A stretch of 64,000 nucleotides of DNA, taken from the NCBI RefSeq assembly GCF_963855985.1, contig NC_087095.1, forward strand, positions 7,388,001-7,452,000, read 5' to 3'. Shown piece after piece: positions 1 through 10,787 of the stretch (positions within the stretch are counted from its first letter, which is position 1; each line of letters begins with the position of its first letter). Below the pieces are notes generated by a model that saw only the letters and a program-made list of their open reading frames with translations, did not search any database and was not told the origin of the DNA. Source of the stretch: Ostrinia nubilalis (Eukaryota; Arthropoda; Insecta; Lepidoptera; Crambidae). A program made the position numbers and the translations under genes.

Positions 1-2
1 TC

Positions 3-1355
3 CCTCACTTGTTCAAATCATTACGAAATAATTTCTTTAAAAGTGGAAATATGTCTTTCGATGGAAAAATTGCACAATGGAGGCATTTGGTAGTTGCAGA
101 AGAACACAACAGAAATTTTTTAAATTTTAAAAAACTGAATAGTACCATTGTAAATCCAACATTCAAAACTAAGATGAGGGTGAAGTATGCTGCGCATGCT
201 CTGAGTAATACCGTGGCAGCTATTTTAAAAATGATGGCATGGAAAGAAGTTTCTGATTGCAATGATACAGCATTTGTGATTGAACAGTTAGATAAACTAT
301 TTGATTGTACAAATGGTCCATCATCTTTAAATGACGTAAAGAAAGGGATCCGGGAAAATGTTTCCACATCAAGTAATCACATTGAGTCTTGGACCTTTTA
401 TACTGATAAGTTAAAAACCATAAAATTTATAACAGCAGAAAACACGATACTAAAAAATGTTAAATGCGTAAAGGGATATCAAATATCTATCAAATCCTTA
501 AACGATATTTGGGAAAAGTTAAAGAATGAAGGGTTTAAATATATGAACCTTAGACAGTTTAACCAAGACTCTCTGGAAAACTTATTTGGAATCATTAGGC
601 AACACAGTGTAACCAATAGAAATCCCACTATCACGCACTTTACTGCAGCGCTTAAAACAAGCATGGTTACTGGGCTGAAAGTGCCTCATAGCAGAAGTGC
701 TAATTGTGAAGCAGACAACAATAAACATATGCTGGAATATAAAGACATTTTAAAAACTAATTTAAAAACAACAGAAATAAAAATTAATGTTCAAGATTCC
801 ACAGACACTGAATTTTATCCTGTGTTGTCTATCCCGGACCCTGAAAACTTAGAACAGCCCATTGAAAATTTGTGTAGCCTTGAAAACCAACCAGTAGTAT
901 ATGTAAGCGGGTATTTAGCTGCCAAACTATTACAGAACAGTTCTTGTTTAATTTGTGAAGAGTGTTTGAGCGTGAAAACTCCTGTTGACAATGATTTGTA
1001 TGCATATATATCTCTTCGCGAATGGTGGCATGATAAAAAAAGTCTCGTTTATCCAACAATTCAATTATGTACCACCGTAAATGAAGCTAAACAATTTTAT
1101 CATGACCATATTGCCGACCAGATATATATGGAAAATGTTGGAAAATTCATTTTCTTAATGTTGAGTACAAATTGTAATTTTGGTTGGTTTAAATGTCAAC
1201 AACATAATAAAGACATTTATGATAAGATGTTTAAAATATTAAGTTACCTTTTTCTAAGAAAAAGTTGTAAAATCATTAATGACAGCTTCATAAAAAGTGA
1301 AAACAATTTTGCTGACAAAAGTAAAAAAGCACAGCAACAAAGCATTGAAAAGTAA
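3..1355 (+). CDS. P-element / THAP9-like transposase, C-terminal part (cut by window edge)
   Basis: DNA transposase of the P-element superfamily, which cuts and pastes DNA in the nucleus. The open frame runs in from the window edge (PHLFKSLRNNF is readable from base 3) and ends with TAA at 1353-1355, giving about 450 residues. The first residues match the P-element/THAP9 block D-x-P-H-L-x-K, so that catalytic Asp would lie just outside the window. NQDSLENLFGIIRQHS, about 190 residues in, matches the block with the last acidic catalytic residue; the stretch between should be the inserted GTP-binding domain. The N-terminal THAP zinc finger is not in view. No stop or frameshift interrupts the visible part, so the copy may be young or a domesticated gene. 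An AATAAA lies at 1406-1411. The family call is secure; activity is unknown. Confidence 0.9.
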   Translation, partial: PHLFKSLRNNFFKSGNMSFDGKIAQWRHLVVAEEHNRNFLNFKKLNSTIVNPTFKTKMRVKYAAHALSNTVAAILKMMAWKEVSDCNDTAFVIEQLDKLFDCTNGPSSLNDVKKGIRENVSTSSNHIESWTFYTDKLKTIKFITAENTILKNVKCVKGYQISIKSLNDIWEKLKNEGFKYMNLRQFNQDSLENLFGIIRQHSVTNRNPTITHFTAALKTSMVTGLKVPHSRSANCEADNNKHMLEYKDILKTNLKTTEIKINVQDSTDTEFYPVLSIPDPENLEQPIENLCSLENQPVVYVSGYLAAKLLQNSSCLICEECLSVKTPVDNDLYAYISLREWWHDKKSLVYPTIQLCTTVNEAKQFYHDHIADQIYMENVGKFIFLMLSTNCNFGWFKCQQHNKDIYDKMFKILSYLFLRKSCKIINDSFIKSENNFADKSKKAQQQSIEK

Positions 1356-2224
1356 TCTTGAGGCTGAGGTTCGATCAGCTGATAAGAAAATTAAAGATGT
1401 TTATAAATAAAAATCTTATTTTTTCTTAGAAAAAGTTGTGAAAATAAAAGTTTACAAAATTATCATTTCTGTACTTTGTTATAATTTTCAATAATTCCTC
1501 ATGCCTACAACTGCTATGTCATGTTCAATACTTATTGTAATATACCTATTTTATTTCGAAATAAATAATTTACGTTACAAAACTTCGTTTTACTTACACA
1601 TAGTATAAAATAAAAATAGTAATCATTAAAATATTGAAGGTTCCTATACTAGATATCGATATGCAATTACAACCCTAGCAAAGTATCGATAATCGATAAG
1701 TTATTACGAACGTCACTAATACTGTCAGAAAATAAGGCATTATGTTGGTAGCTCCGCCCGTAGTTTGTGCGGTTGGTAAAGATTTGCGGGTCGTTCTCTA
1801 AAATGCATATGTGTGCGTGAGCTCAAAAAATATCTATGGAGTGCCGTCTCTTACTCTTTTATGCTCTTTGGTCTATGCTTTCCATAGAACGTAACTTGGT
1901 ATGGTTGTGGCAATCGAAGCTTTTAATCGATTATCGACAATCGAATCATAATTTGGATTTCACATTGTGTGCTTTTTTTTTCTTAACTAAATTCTTGTGT
2001 AGTTAATATTTAGACATTACTATAGCGTACCCATAACAGATAAATTTAAAAAATGTGGATCTAACTTATTTTATTAGTTAACATTACTATTAAAATTTTC
2101 ACTCCGTAACATTAGCTTTCCTCTAGCTAGAAAATAATGGTCCATCCATCATTACTACAATAAGCTTCTATCCTTACTTCATTGTGCTTTCCTGTGTGCG
2201 GTTTACACTTTTTAAAGCTTTCTT
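1356..2224. other. Noncoding stretch after the transposase
   Basis: AT-rich DNA with no supported gene. It probably contains the 3' end of the P-like element, but I could not place a terminal inverted repeat because the partner end is outside the window. Repeated ATCGAT/TATCGATAA words occur at about 1655-1700 and 1920-1945. Confidence 0.4.
1406..1411 (+). promoter_or_regulatory. Candidate poly(A) signal of the P-like transposase
   Basis: AATAAA about 50 bases after the transposase stop codon, in AT-rich DNA. Position and orientation fit a 3' end signal, but the hexamer is common in such DNA by chance. Confidence 0.4.
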
Positions 2225-2227
2225 AAC

Positions 2228-2345
2228 CCACACCGGGCCGTCAATTCATCACGCACTACGAGCTCCACAAGCACCACCCATTGCCACTTCAGCTTGATAA
2301 TCCGCTTTGCTATGTCTGCTCTTATTAGATTAAGCAATTGCTGTC
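2228..2345 (-). pseudogene. RTE-type LINE remnant (C-terminal coding piece)
   Basis: On the minus strand this reads IRADIAKRIIKLKWQWV, which lines up with VADIAQRISKLKWQWAGHIV near the C-terminus of the better preserved RTE copy at 41721-43117. Nucleotide similarity continues to ACTGACGGCC. The frame loses the match on both sides, so this is a short old fragment and not a gene. Confidence 0.75.
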
Positions 2346-2415
2346 CAACTGTGTCAGATTCGTTGAATGACCTTTTTCTCAAATCATAGCTGTTGACCTT
2401 AATATTTCTACTCAT

Positions 2416-3840
2416 CGTCCTATGACCTAAGTTAATACTTCTATACTTACCTGTATTTCACAATAGAGGGTGGCCTACTCTGGAAATCACAGCTGGAAAT
2501 GAAGTGTACTGTGTAACTAGTTACTGTCCTTTAACCATAATAGCAATTTTTAATATGAAGTTTTGTGAGTTTTTCATCGCATTATCCACGATTATTATTA
2601 AGATAAATGAATAGATGCCATCAATCCATTTTAATTAAAATGTGAGTGAGTGTAATACTGTTTACATTTTTTAAATATCATTAAAAAATAATAAAGACTG
2701 GTATGCTCGAAACCAATATGAAAAAATATTCGTTTGATTATTTCAACTCTGCATAACTTACAGCGAAGCCCTAAGTATGTCGAACGTAATACGACGGGGC
2801 ACAATGTCGCGTGCTTGTCCTAGACATACGGGATTAACCTTGAAACACTGTACAATCTTGGTCACTTCGCCATTGCCAATGTTGTTTTAAATAGACATCT
2901 TATTTTAAAAATTGGTATTTTACTATGATTAAAATCACATAATATTAAGATTCTGTTGGTGAGCTGTAGCCATGCGGCATCAATTGGGGTCAAAATTAAT
3001 AGTCTAGCTAGAAAGATAGATCTACACTTGGCTGAGATTGGCAGTGGTCAGTAGTAGCACAAGTAGTAGTTTAATCAGTAGTATACTTTTCAGGCTGCTA
3101 GTTTATATGGTCATGGCCAGTACATAATTTTCGTTTATGGAAACTCCATTGACCATAGTCAGTGGTAGGAGTTACCATAGAGCGAAATGCTCATTTTTTG
3201 GCGGGAAGTTTAAAATAGTTGATAGAAGCACGCGATCCACTTTGGAAATTGACTAATTTAATTAAACACTTGTTTCGTGGTTAAGATAAAGTTAGGCCAA
3301 TTCAATACTACGTAGAAAATCTCTCTTTAGACGTTTTGTGCACTGGCACTACAAAGATTAAAAGTTCTGATTACAGCATTCCTTTTCCTAAACGGTGAAA
3401 CAAAGGGTAAGTAAAATACAAATCAAAATGAAACAACAATATCACAAAATGTTTTATGTCATTATTAGTGTAAGTATGTACTTAATTTACAATTACTTAC
3501 GTATATTTTTACTTCCTGCTCCAAATAACTACCTACACTAAATTGTATTTTACATTGTTCTAAACATTATTAAAGTAATTATAACATCACAGGATTTTGG
3601 AATTAAATAACTTTCAAATCATGCTCACAACACGATCAAAAAGTGATTAAAATTTGGCAAGGTTTTCTTATTACAATTATTAAAACAATACCGTTATATT
3701 ATTTTAACATCCTCTTTTCACCAACAAAGAAAAACAGATTAATGGAGAAAAGCATAGAAGAAGCAGACACCTAAAAGATATAAGAATAAAAAGTTACCAA
3801 AACCTATCGATTTTGATCACATGGAAAACTGTAAGTATGC
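2416..3840. other. Noncoding stretch, nothing recognised
   Basis: AT-rich sequence with no long conserved-looking frame and no terminal repeats that I could pair. Confidence 0.4.
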
Positions 3841-4010
3841 CACCGACTTTTTGTCGGCAGATAGTTGGGTCCGATTCTAATTAGTATGAAGAATCGGACG
3901 ATATCAAATCGGTGTACCTAGTGCCCACTAATGTGCCCACTTTCATTCGTTATTGTCCATAGTGATTAATAACACCTCGACTCAACTATCGGTCGACAAA
4001 AAGTCTGGAG
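3841..4010. mobile_element. MITE with CCGACTTTTTGTCG-type inverted ends
   Basis: The left end reads CCGACTTTTTGTCGGCAGAT and the reverse complement of the right end reads CAGACTTTTTGTCGACCGAT; similarity continues through ATAGTTGRGTC, about 30 bases per arm with a few mismatches. The roughly 170-bp element has no coding capacity and looks like a nonautonomous DNA transposon. Outer borders are approximate and no target-site duplication is clear. Superfamily not assigned. Confidence 0.65.
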
Positions 4011-4347
4011 TCTGCGGCTAGGCTTAATACGCTTTCATAATTCATTAACTCTATACACATTACACATGTCATACATTTTATTCAGATTACTTCTTATCCG
4101 TGAAATTGAGATATTATTTGATTTATTGTTTGTTACAATTAAAATTATCATAAGTTTATAATGTGTCAGTAACATCATAGCCTTGTATTTTGATTATTGA
4201 ACTACATTTCTATCGTTGGTATATTTGGATAATAGTAGGTTATTAATTTAAGTAGTCTTTCCATCGCCTTAGGTGTTAATTGTGCAGAGAAAGTTAAACA
4301 CTGACCTACACTCGGTTTCGGAATTCTAGTACAGTATTAATTAATTG

Positions 4348-4525
4348 CACGAGCTGGAAGACGTAGCGTGGGCAGGCCTCCCACTAGGTGGACCGACGAT
4401 CTGGTGAAGGTCGCGGGAAGTAACTACCTGGATGCAAGCGGCGCAGGACCGGTCTTTGTGGAAATCCTTGGGGGAGGCCTTTGTCCAGCAGTGGACGTCT
4501 TTCGGCTGAAACGACGACGACGACG
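4348..4525 (+). mobile_element. 5'-truncated RTE LINE 3' end with ACG tail
   Basis: The sequence encodes the last residues of the RTE protein (GRPPTRWTDDLVKVAG), followed by the family's conserved 3' block GGGGGAGGCCTTTGTCCAGC and a short (ACG)n tail. It is flanked by the 12-bp direct repeat ATTAATTAATTG at 4336-4347 and 4526-4537, the mark of target-primed insertion. The ACG tail separates it from the ATG-tailed copies elsewhere in the window, so it belongs to a different subfamily. Confidence 0.88.
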
Positions 4526-4537
4526 ATTAATTAATTG

Positions 4538-5147
4538 TCACTTGAACAATCATTTTCTACGATTCATTCAGCCAATGCAGTCAATCATAATTTTAATGCT
4601 TTTGTCAAACGGTGGTTAAAAAAAATTAAAGAATATCTAAGTAGTTATTAACTTGAGAAAATTGGTCCCATATAAAATTACTTACAAATAAATATCACTT
4701 ACAGTCTGAGCTTTAGATGTGTGATGTAGATTGGTGCCTAAGAATATTTTAGACCACAAAATTACGAGTTATAATTAATATTTTATTAAATTTAATAAAT
4801 AGGCACCAATATCGTAGTAGGTACTATGTGAAGTTTGTTTGTGATGTTAAAATATTGCACACATTCAAATTATTTTAAACAATAATACTTACCTACCTGC
4901 ATTTTATACTATTTACTTGACAGATAGTCTTGTTCGACACGGATTACATACGTTACAAGTTAGCAATCGAACACAATGCTCAGTCCATGTAAACCGATTG
5001 TTTCACGGTCCTGTCCCGCTTTAAAAATATACAATAATTTACTGCCAATCCCAAACAACTATGTCATCAAAATGGCATTACCATTATTACCTTACTACCT
5101 TCATTTAGTCATTTCCTGTCCCATGTTCCGAAAGTTGTACTGAAGCC
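4538..5147 (-). other. Probable 3' UTR and flank of the amidase gene
   Basis: AT-rich noncoding DNA downstream of the minus-strand amidase stop codon. A minus-strand AATAAA lies at 4787-4782, about 360 bases past the stop, and could end the transcript. No other gene is visible. Confidence 0.4.
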
Positions 5148-5450
5148 CTAAGCTGTTTTGACGTTCGTTAAGAGATCTTTATTGGGCGGGACCCATCCAC
5201 CAAAGGCTTTTTCAAACTCCTTAGCCACAGCTATAGTTAGATGGTCATTGGATTTATTGGCAGCAATTTGTATACCGACTGGTAGACCTTTCGGTGTGAA
5301 ATCTATAGGGCACGCTGTAACGGGTAACCCTAACGCATTGAATATGGTGAGGTAGCTGCAGTTCAGGAATTTGTAGTAGATTCTGTAGTGCAGGTCAGCT
5401 GTGTAGGGGAACGTCGGGAAGAACAGGACACCGTCATCAGCCAGGACCCT
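5148..5450 (-). CDS. FAAH2: Amidase last exon
   Basis: Acceptor TTCTTTTCAG. It encodes RVLADDGVLFFPTFPYTADL, the conserved core ALGLPVTACPIDF and GLPVGIQIAAN, and a 100-residue C-terminus ending NVKTA with TAG at 5150-5148. These are the typical closing motifs of amidase-signature enzymes. Confidence 0.94.
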   Translation of the reverse strand, partial: RVLADDGVLFFPTFPYTADLHYRIYYKFLNCSYLTIFNALGLPVTACPIDFTPKGLPVGIQIAANKSNDHLTIAVAKEFEKAFGGWVPPNKDLLTNVKTA

Positions 5451-8400
5451 CTGAAAAGAACAGAAGAACATTTATGTCGAGTTCCATTACTGCATTTACT
5501 CAGAATATTCATCATCATCATTTCAGCTATAGGACGTCCACTGCTGAACATAGGCCTCCCCCAATTATTTCAACAATGGCCGGTTGGTGGCGGCCTGCAT
5601 CCAGCGCCTTCCTGCTACCTTTATGTGGTTGTCAGTCCACCTTGTGGGTGGACGTCCTACGCTGCGCTTTCCGGCACGTGGCCTCCACTCCAGAACCTAG
5701 CTGCCCCATCGGTCGTCAGTTCTGCGTACTATGTGCCCTGCCCATTGCCTGACTCCTCATTTCTGATTCGATCTCGTAAAGAAACACCGAGCATAGCCCT
5801 CTCAATAGCACGCTGTGTAATTTTGAGCTTATTTATAAGGCCTATATTGAGAGGCCACGTTCCAAACATGACTGGTAGCACACACTGATTGACTGACTTT
5901 CGTTTTTACTTACTTGAAACTCTGCTTTCACCTCTTCGAAAATCTTTATCATTTTATCATAATTGCTTTTTGGTAAAGTGTTAGACAACCTCATGAGAGG
6001 TCCATAAGCCACACACGTGAAGTTATTGTCTGTTAGGCCGACTATTCTCCTGAGGACTTCAGGCCACATTGACTTGAGTTTGTCGGGGTTCTCCGGGTCG
6101 GTGTAGATGTTGCGGATCTTTTTGAGGTGGAGAAGTACTCGGATGCTGATCTCCCACATGTGTTCGATGTTCTTGATCTTGAGCTGTAGGTTAACATGGA
6201 GAAGTTAACTTAATGTTTAATTGATGGCGATAAAATTGGTCACTATCAATAGCTTTTATTTTATTTATTTTTATTTATTTAATAGGACAACCAACAAGGC
6301 ATACCCTAGAATATACCTACATATAGAATGGACATAATATACTTTAAGTACTTAAACTTACTTAAGCCCATATTCACTAACATTACTATGAGGTCTCGCA
6401 GTGAGCGTGGACGCACAGGGTGACAATGTGTGTGGTGACAAAACCAATTACAGAACTCTATTCAATGCTGTGCGTTCGATTTGCTGCTTCACTTAAGCAG
6501 CATCGTTTATGAATATGGGCGTTAGTTATTAAAGATCAGACAAACAGTTACTCTGTATGTAGATATTATGTGAAAACAATGGAAAACTTTTCAAGGGCCA
6601 AAGCCAAAACTCACTAGGCAAAGGAAAATTTTCAGTTCCACTTACTTCTTGTACTTCAATGTTGTAAGTAGTTTTCATGTATTCCCTTGCTTTTTCCATA
6701 GCTTTTCTTACATCAGGTCCTATTGAATTAGTCACGTTGCTGTTATCCCCATTCATGTAGTAGTATTTTAGCTTAGTTACGTCCACCTGAAAATTAAAAA
6801 TATGAAGAATAAATAAATCATCATCGTCATCATCATTTTGCAGCCATAGGACATCCACTGCTGAACATAAGCCTCCCCCAATGATTTTCACAAAGGCCAG
6901 TTGGTGGCCTGAATCCAGCCCCTTCCTGCTGCCTTTATGAGGTCGTCGGTCCACCTAATAAAAAAATGATTTACGGAAACTCACGCAATGTGCGGTTGGT
7001 CTAGGATAGACGTAGATGAACTTGGGAGAACCCGCGAGAAATCTTTTGGTTATTATTAAAGTTGTGTTTCTCTTAATTTAATGTAAATACGATCCCACGA
7101 GGTAAGTAGGTATCCTACCGTATAATATGAGAGATGCTTACAGGCTTGTCCAAAGGTACGTCAGGGCCGCTTGGCTGCCTCAAGATTTTCAAAAGTAGGG
7201 TCAGGTCTTCGGCATAACGAGTTATGGGGCCAAGGGCGAAGTATTCTTCGAAGTCTTCGTCTCTGCTGTCTGGCACATGACCTGAAAGAAGATTATGTCG
7301 AATTTTGTCTCTATAAGCGTTGCTTTATTTTAAAGATAATGATAATTAAAATTTATTGGACTTGGAATCTATTTTTGGTAGGGCCGTTAAACTTTTCGCG
7401 AAGGTCGCGGGAGGTGCCTGGATGCGGACGGCGCAGGACCGTCTTTGTGGAAATCCTTGGGGGAGGCCTTTGTCCAGCAGTGGACGTCAGTCGGCTGAAA
7501 CGAACGAAAGTTAAACTTTTACTGTAGTTCGTAGGATTGTAGGTAATTCTGTAACGCGTGTTGCATGTTGTTACACAGTCGTATGCATTTCCGTATTAGG
7601 TAAGTAACTGAAGTACCGCTGGCTGAAGTAAGTATTACTTCTTGGGCAATTGGCTAGAAATCGAGGCCGATGCATTGCCGTTTATGAATTCGTTACGCGT
7701 TCATTGTATGACCGTTAGAGATAAACAGAACTGATAGACATGTCACGCACGCTATCTAAGAAAGTAGAGTAGAAACAATGAAGGTAAGTGGCCTTATGCT
7801 ATTGCTAATGTCAAGGTCTACACTCCATATTAATTAGAAGTTTTCAAGTTCAAAATAATAATCTACATTCTGTGCTCTTCTGCACGAAGTAGGTACGAGG
7901 TCCGATCTGATAAAGACATTAGTATCTAATAAATAAGGAGTTGAATCCTGAAACTAAGGTATGATGTTCAAAATTATAGTAATTAGATCAGATTAGATGT
8001 TAAGAATGTAGGTCTTATCTAAGTAGGTACATACTTAGTTTGTATTTTAAGAGTGTGCTCTTTGAGTGCCTACCTTCGACAGATAACAGCCTGGGCGTGG
8101 GTTTATGTCCAAAGATCCCAGTGAACATGGGAGGCAGCCGCAGGGACCCGGCGATGTCTGATCCCATACCAATCACTGAAGCTGCAGACGATATCAGCGC
8201 CACCTGAAATTAAAGTTAAAGAAAGAAAGTTAGGTTTTCGAAAAGATGAAAAGCAACTTTATAAACGGATAAGGATTTGTCACACTGGATGGTGACTAGA
8301 TTTCGAAAAGGTATAGTTGTTGCAAATCACGAGAGGAAAAGTAAATAATTTAGTTTTGAAATAGGTTTTCGTACATTTTATTTGATAGAAAGAATAGAAA

Positions 8401-10787
8401 AGAATGATTAACGAAAACCTGTCATTCTTACTTCTTACATTTCAAATAAGTAAAAGTGCTTTTTTAAGCCTATTTACAGAAATAAATGAGTTTTATGAGT
8501 TTTTAGTTTTATCATTTTAAAGATAATGAACTAACCTCTCCACCCGACGACCCTCCAGTGGTCCTCTTCTGATCATACGGATTCATGGTGACTCCCACCA
8601 CGTTGTTATACGTCTCCCAGTTCATGCACAGCTGGGGGGTGTTCGTGACTGCTATGGGGATTCCCCCTGCTGCTCGGGCCTGGCGCACTATCGCAGCGTC
8701 TGCTTTGGCAGGGTTTCGGTACGGGTAGACTGTTCCGCAGTCGTTGCTCATGCCTGGAATAGGTAAGAGAAAAAAGCTATTTAATTAATCACATCGTGAT
8801 TCTTATGAACGTATTTTAATGTTGGCAGTAAATGTGATTTCGTTAAGCAGTCTCGCACAGGTAATTTATTAAAAGTAAACGATTGTAAAGGTCAATTATT
8901 AAAAGTAAACGATCGAATTGTTACGAATTCTAAATGTGTAAGACTACGAAGTATGATTGACTGTACGAACTGCAACAGGTTGTTGAACTATCCGAAATTC
9001 TACTGAGATAACGAGACTTTTAACTATGTACGTAATAAATTAGTTGATTACAAAATAATAATTTAGTTGATTAAGATCATAGGCCATAGGATCATAGTCC
9101 ACCTACAAGGTGGACCGACAACATCGTAAAGGTAGCAGGGAAGCGCTGGACGCAGGCCGCTACCAATCGATCAACATGGATTGGGGGAGGCCTATGTTCA
9201 GCAGTGGACGTCCTATGGCTGAAATGATGATGATGATAGGCCATACTACTACACCTGGATCGATATAATATGATCAGCTACGTGCATATCATGATCGGCT
9301 ACGTGCATATTCTGATTGGTAGGTATTCTTTGCAATGTTGCCAGCCACAGTGTTGCAGCTACATAATGCAAATTAATATCGCCAACGAGGACTCGTCGTT
9401 TTCTTATACATCTCAAATGTCATTCCATTATGTAGATATTAAAATGATGTAACGATAGGTAGTGCGTTAAATTGCCATTCACTAGGCCATGGTTAGTGCG
9501 GGCATCCGTTCAGGCAAGCGGCTGATTGGTGGTTTGTGTAACATTGCAAAACTCATTGTTAACTTCTAGATTTGCCCGGTGCACTTGGTAGGAGTTAAGT
9601 AACCGATACGATTGAAAGATTTTGCACCACAGTTGCTTCTGTTTCTATTCTTGTTGTCTCTCGTAATCGTATATTTCAGGACAATGGGGATGTATACTTA
9701 ACAGTCTTATATTTAGACACTCTTATATTTAATCCAACAGCTACACAAGTGTAGAGTGCTAAGTTGATGGTTTTTGTACCATACATGATACAAATCTTTA
9801 GGTGATAACCGTGTCGCTACTAGACGACGTGTTTTTTTTTTGTTAATTATTTAACAAACAAGATTCTTAAGGTAAACAAGTTTTATACTGATTTTGAATA
9901 CATTAACCTGAAGAGGTTTTTCTATTCGAAAATTGTATGTATCCGGACTTCTCAAGGTGAGCATGACTGTGTCTAACTACATCTACCCGTGGTTTGACGC
10001 ATTGAATGAGCTTACAATGTCAGCCGCTTCTTACCTTCGACAGCGATACTCTCTTTCACGGTGAAGGGTACGCCCAACAGAGGGTATTCCTTCGCCAGTT
10101 CCTCTGGAGTGCGGGTAGTTGACGCAATCATCTTGTCTATGGCCCGGGCTTCCCTCAGGGCTGCGTCATACCGCGGCTCTACGATGGCGTTGAGAAACGG
10201 ATTTACTTCTTTACACCTCTCTATGTATGCTGTTACCACTTCTTCTGAAGTGATCTGAAAATATAATAATTTTGTCAGTTAACTGAGTCTCTTAACTCTG
10301 ACTGTAACCTTTATAATTTTCATAAAGAATGCGTTATCGGTTATCGCTTACATAATAATAAAATAATATTTAGTTTGATAAGTGAAGTGCATGAGTTTAA
10401 TAATACAAGTATCAATGCAAGTCTTAGATAAAGTAAACTGGTGATAAAATAATTTATTAATAAAAATAGTGAACAGGATCTTTCTCTTGAAATGAAAATG
10501 TAGCATTTACCATATTTATATGAAGTAAATAGAAAATGAAGTAAATACCCAAATTAAGACCCAAGACTCAAAAGTCCTTGGGCCCAAATACAAAATGAAT
10601 GTTGACTTGCCTGTTTGTTTCTGATCATCATTGTCAAAGTAGTAGCAGATTTGAACAGTATGGGGTTTACGGGAGGCGGACATTTTCTCGTTCGCTTTAT
10701 GCTTAGAAAATATGTCAAAGGATATACTATGATCGTCAACAATGACACCAGGAACCGGAGGAACCTTCGCATGAATCCATTCAGCAT
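5148..10787 (-). CDS. FAAH2: Fatty-acid amide hydrolase 2-like amidase (eight coding exons)
   Basis: Amidase-signature serine hydrolase of the FAAH2 type, expected to hydrolyse fatty-acid amides at an internal membrane or lipid droplet. Coding segments on the minus strand: 10787-10611, 10254-10035, 8753-8536, 8203-8074, 7281-7142, 6786-6646, 6183-5914 and 5450-5148. All phases agree and the joined product is 532 residues, the length I recall for human FAAH2. A hydrophobic helix lies at about residues 10-30. The triad is intact: Lys in PFTVKES (about 126), Ser in TGGSSGGE (about 202) and the nucleophile in GSDIAGSLRLP (about 225). All introns are GT-AG except the first coding intron, which is GC-AG. 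RTE fragments sit in several introns. A possible coding exon upstream (12199-12435) would lengthen the N-terminus. Substrate preference cannot be read from sequence. Confidence 0.93.
5504..5889 (-). mobile_element. RTE LINE 3' fragment in amidase intron
   Basis: On the plus strand it opens with catcatcatcatttcagc and continues with the reverse complement of the RTE 3' block. It matches the antisense of about 42690-43110 of the fuller copy, with internal deletions. It lies in the last intron (5913-5451), in the same orientation as the gene. No clear target-site duplication. Confidence 0.85.
5914..6183 (-). CDS. FAAH2: Amidase internal exon
   Basis: Acceptor TTAACCTACAG; donor CAA|GTAAGT. It encodes LKIKNIEHMWEISIRVLLHL to EVKAEFQ, the helical C-terminal half of the enzyme. 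270 nt, phase 0 on both sides. Confidence 0.9.
6646..6786 (-). CDS. FAAH2: Amidase internal exon
   Basis: Acceptor TTAATTTTCAG; donor GAA|GTAAGT. It encodes VDVTKLKYYYMNGDNSNVTN and on to YNIEVQE, a less conserved part of FAAH2 proteins. 141 nt, phase 0 on both sides. The open frame runs on into the intron, so the donor rather than a stop defines its end. Confidence 0.87.
6822..6957 (-). mobile_element. RTE LINE 3' end in amidase intron
   Basis: Short 5'-truncated copy, read as the reverse complement of the RTE 3' end with a CAT/CGT-type tail on the plus strand. It lies between the exons at 6786 and 7142. The A/T-rich flanks (AATAAATAAAT and AATAAAAAAAT) may be a decayed duplication. Confidence 0.82.
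7142..7281 (-). CDS. FAAH2: Amidase internal exon (GPITRYAEDL)
   Basis: Acceptor CTTCTTTCAG; donor GTAAGC. It encodes GHVPDSRDEDFEEYFALGPI followed by TRYAEDLTLLLKIL, the conserved G-P-x-x-R-x-x-x-D-L amidase block. Phase 1 in, phase 0 out (140 nt). The region is obscured by out-of-frame open frames on the other strand. Confidence 0.9.
7397..7509 (+). mobile_element. RTE LINE 3' end in amidase intron, with duplication
   Basis: 113-bp copy of the GGGGGAGGCCTTTGTCCAGC subfamily, flanked by the 11-bp direct repeat GTTAAACTTTT at 7386-7396 and 7510-7520. Its short ACG-like tail resembles the copy at 4348. It lies in the intron between 8073 and 7282, antisense to the gene. Confidence 0.88.
8074..8203 (-). 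CDS. FAAH2: Amidase exon with the nucleophilic serine
   Basis: Acceptor TAATTTCAG; donor GTAGGC. It encodes VALISSAASVIGMGSDIAG and SLRLPPMFTGIFGHKPT; the Ser after DIAG is the nucleophile. Phase 0 in, phase 1 out (130 nt). Confidence 0.93.
8536..8753 (-). CDS. FAAH2: Amidase exon with the GGSSGGE motif
   Basis: Acceptor CTATTCCAG; donor GTTAGT. It encodes GMSNDCGTVYPYRNPAKADA through TGGSSGGE, the signature with the cis-Ser of the triad. Phase 1 in, phase 0 out (218 nt). Confidence 0.93.
9089..9235 (+). mobile_element. RTE LINE 3' end in amidase intron, with duplication
   Basis: 5'-truncated copy nearly identical to the 3' end of the copy at 41721-43117, with (ATG)n tail. Direct repeats ATAGGCCATA lie at 9079-9088 and 9236-9245. 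A small deletion (CAACATGGA joined to TTGGGGGAGG) marks it as related but not identical. It is in the 1.3-kb intron 10034-8754, antisense to the gene. Confidence 0.9.
10035..10254 (-). CDS. FAAH2: Amidase exon carrying the catalytic lysine
   Basis: Begins ITSEEVVTAYIERCKEVNP after acceptor ATTTTCAG, the usual start of the amidase fold, and ends in PLLGVPFTVKESIAVE before donor GTAAGA. It holds the catalytic Lys. Phase 0 in, phase 1 out (220 nt). Confidence 0.92.

Noticed and set aside
5388..5888. 166-codon plus-strand open frame in the amidase region
   Set aside because: It covers the antisense of an amidase exon plus the antisense RTE fragment. No domain; a shadow.
6529..6954. 141-codon minus-strand frame as a single exon
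   Set aside because: Only 6786-6646 fits the amidase with proper splice sites. The upstream part translates an RTE fragment and the downstream part is intron.
8858..8916. Short direct repeat TTATTAAAAGTAAACGAT, twice in an amidase intron
   Set aside because: Only two short AT-rich copies; probably a local duplication without meaning. The doubled CTACGTGCATAT at 9278-9310 is similar.
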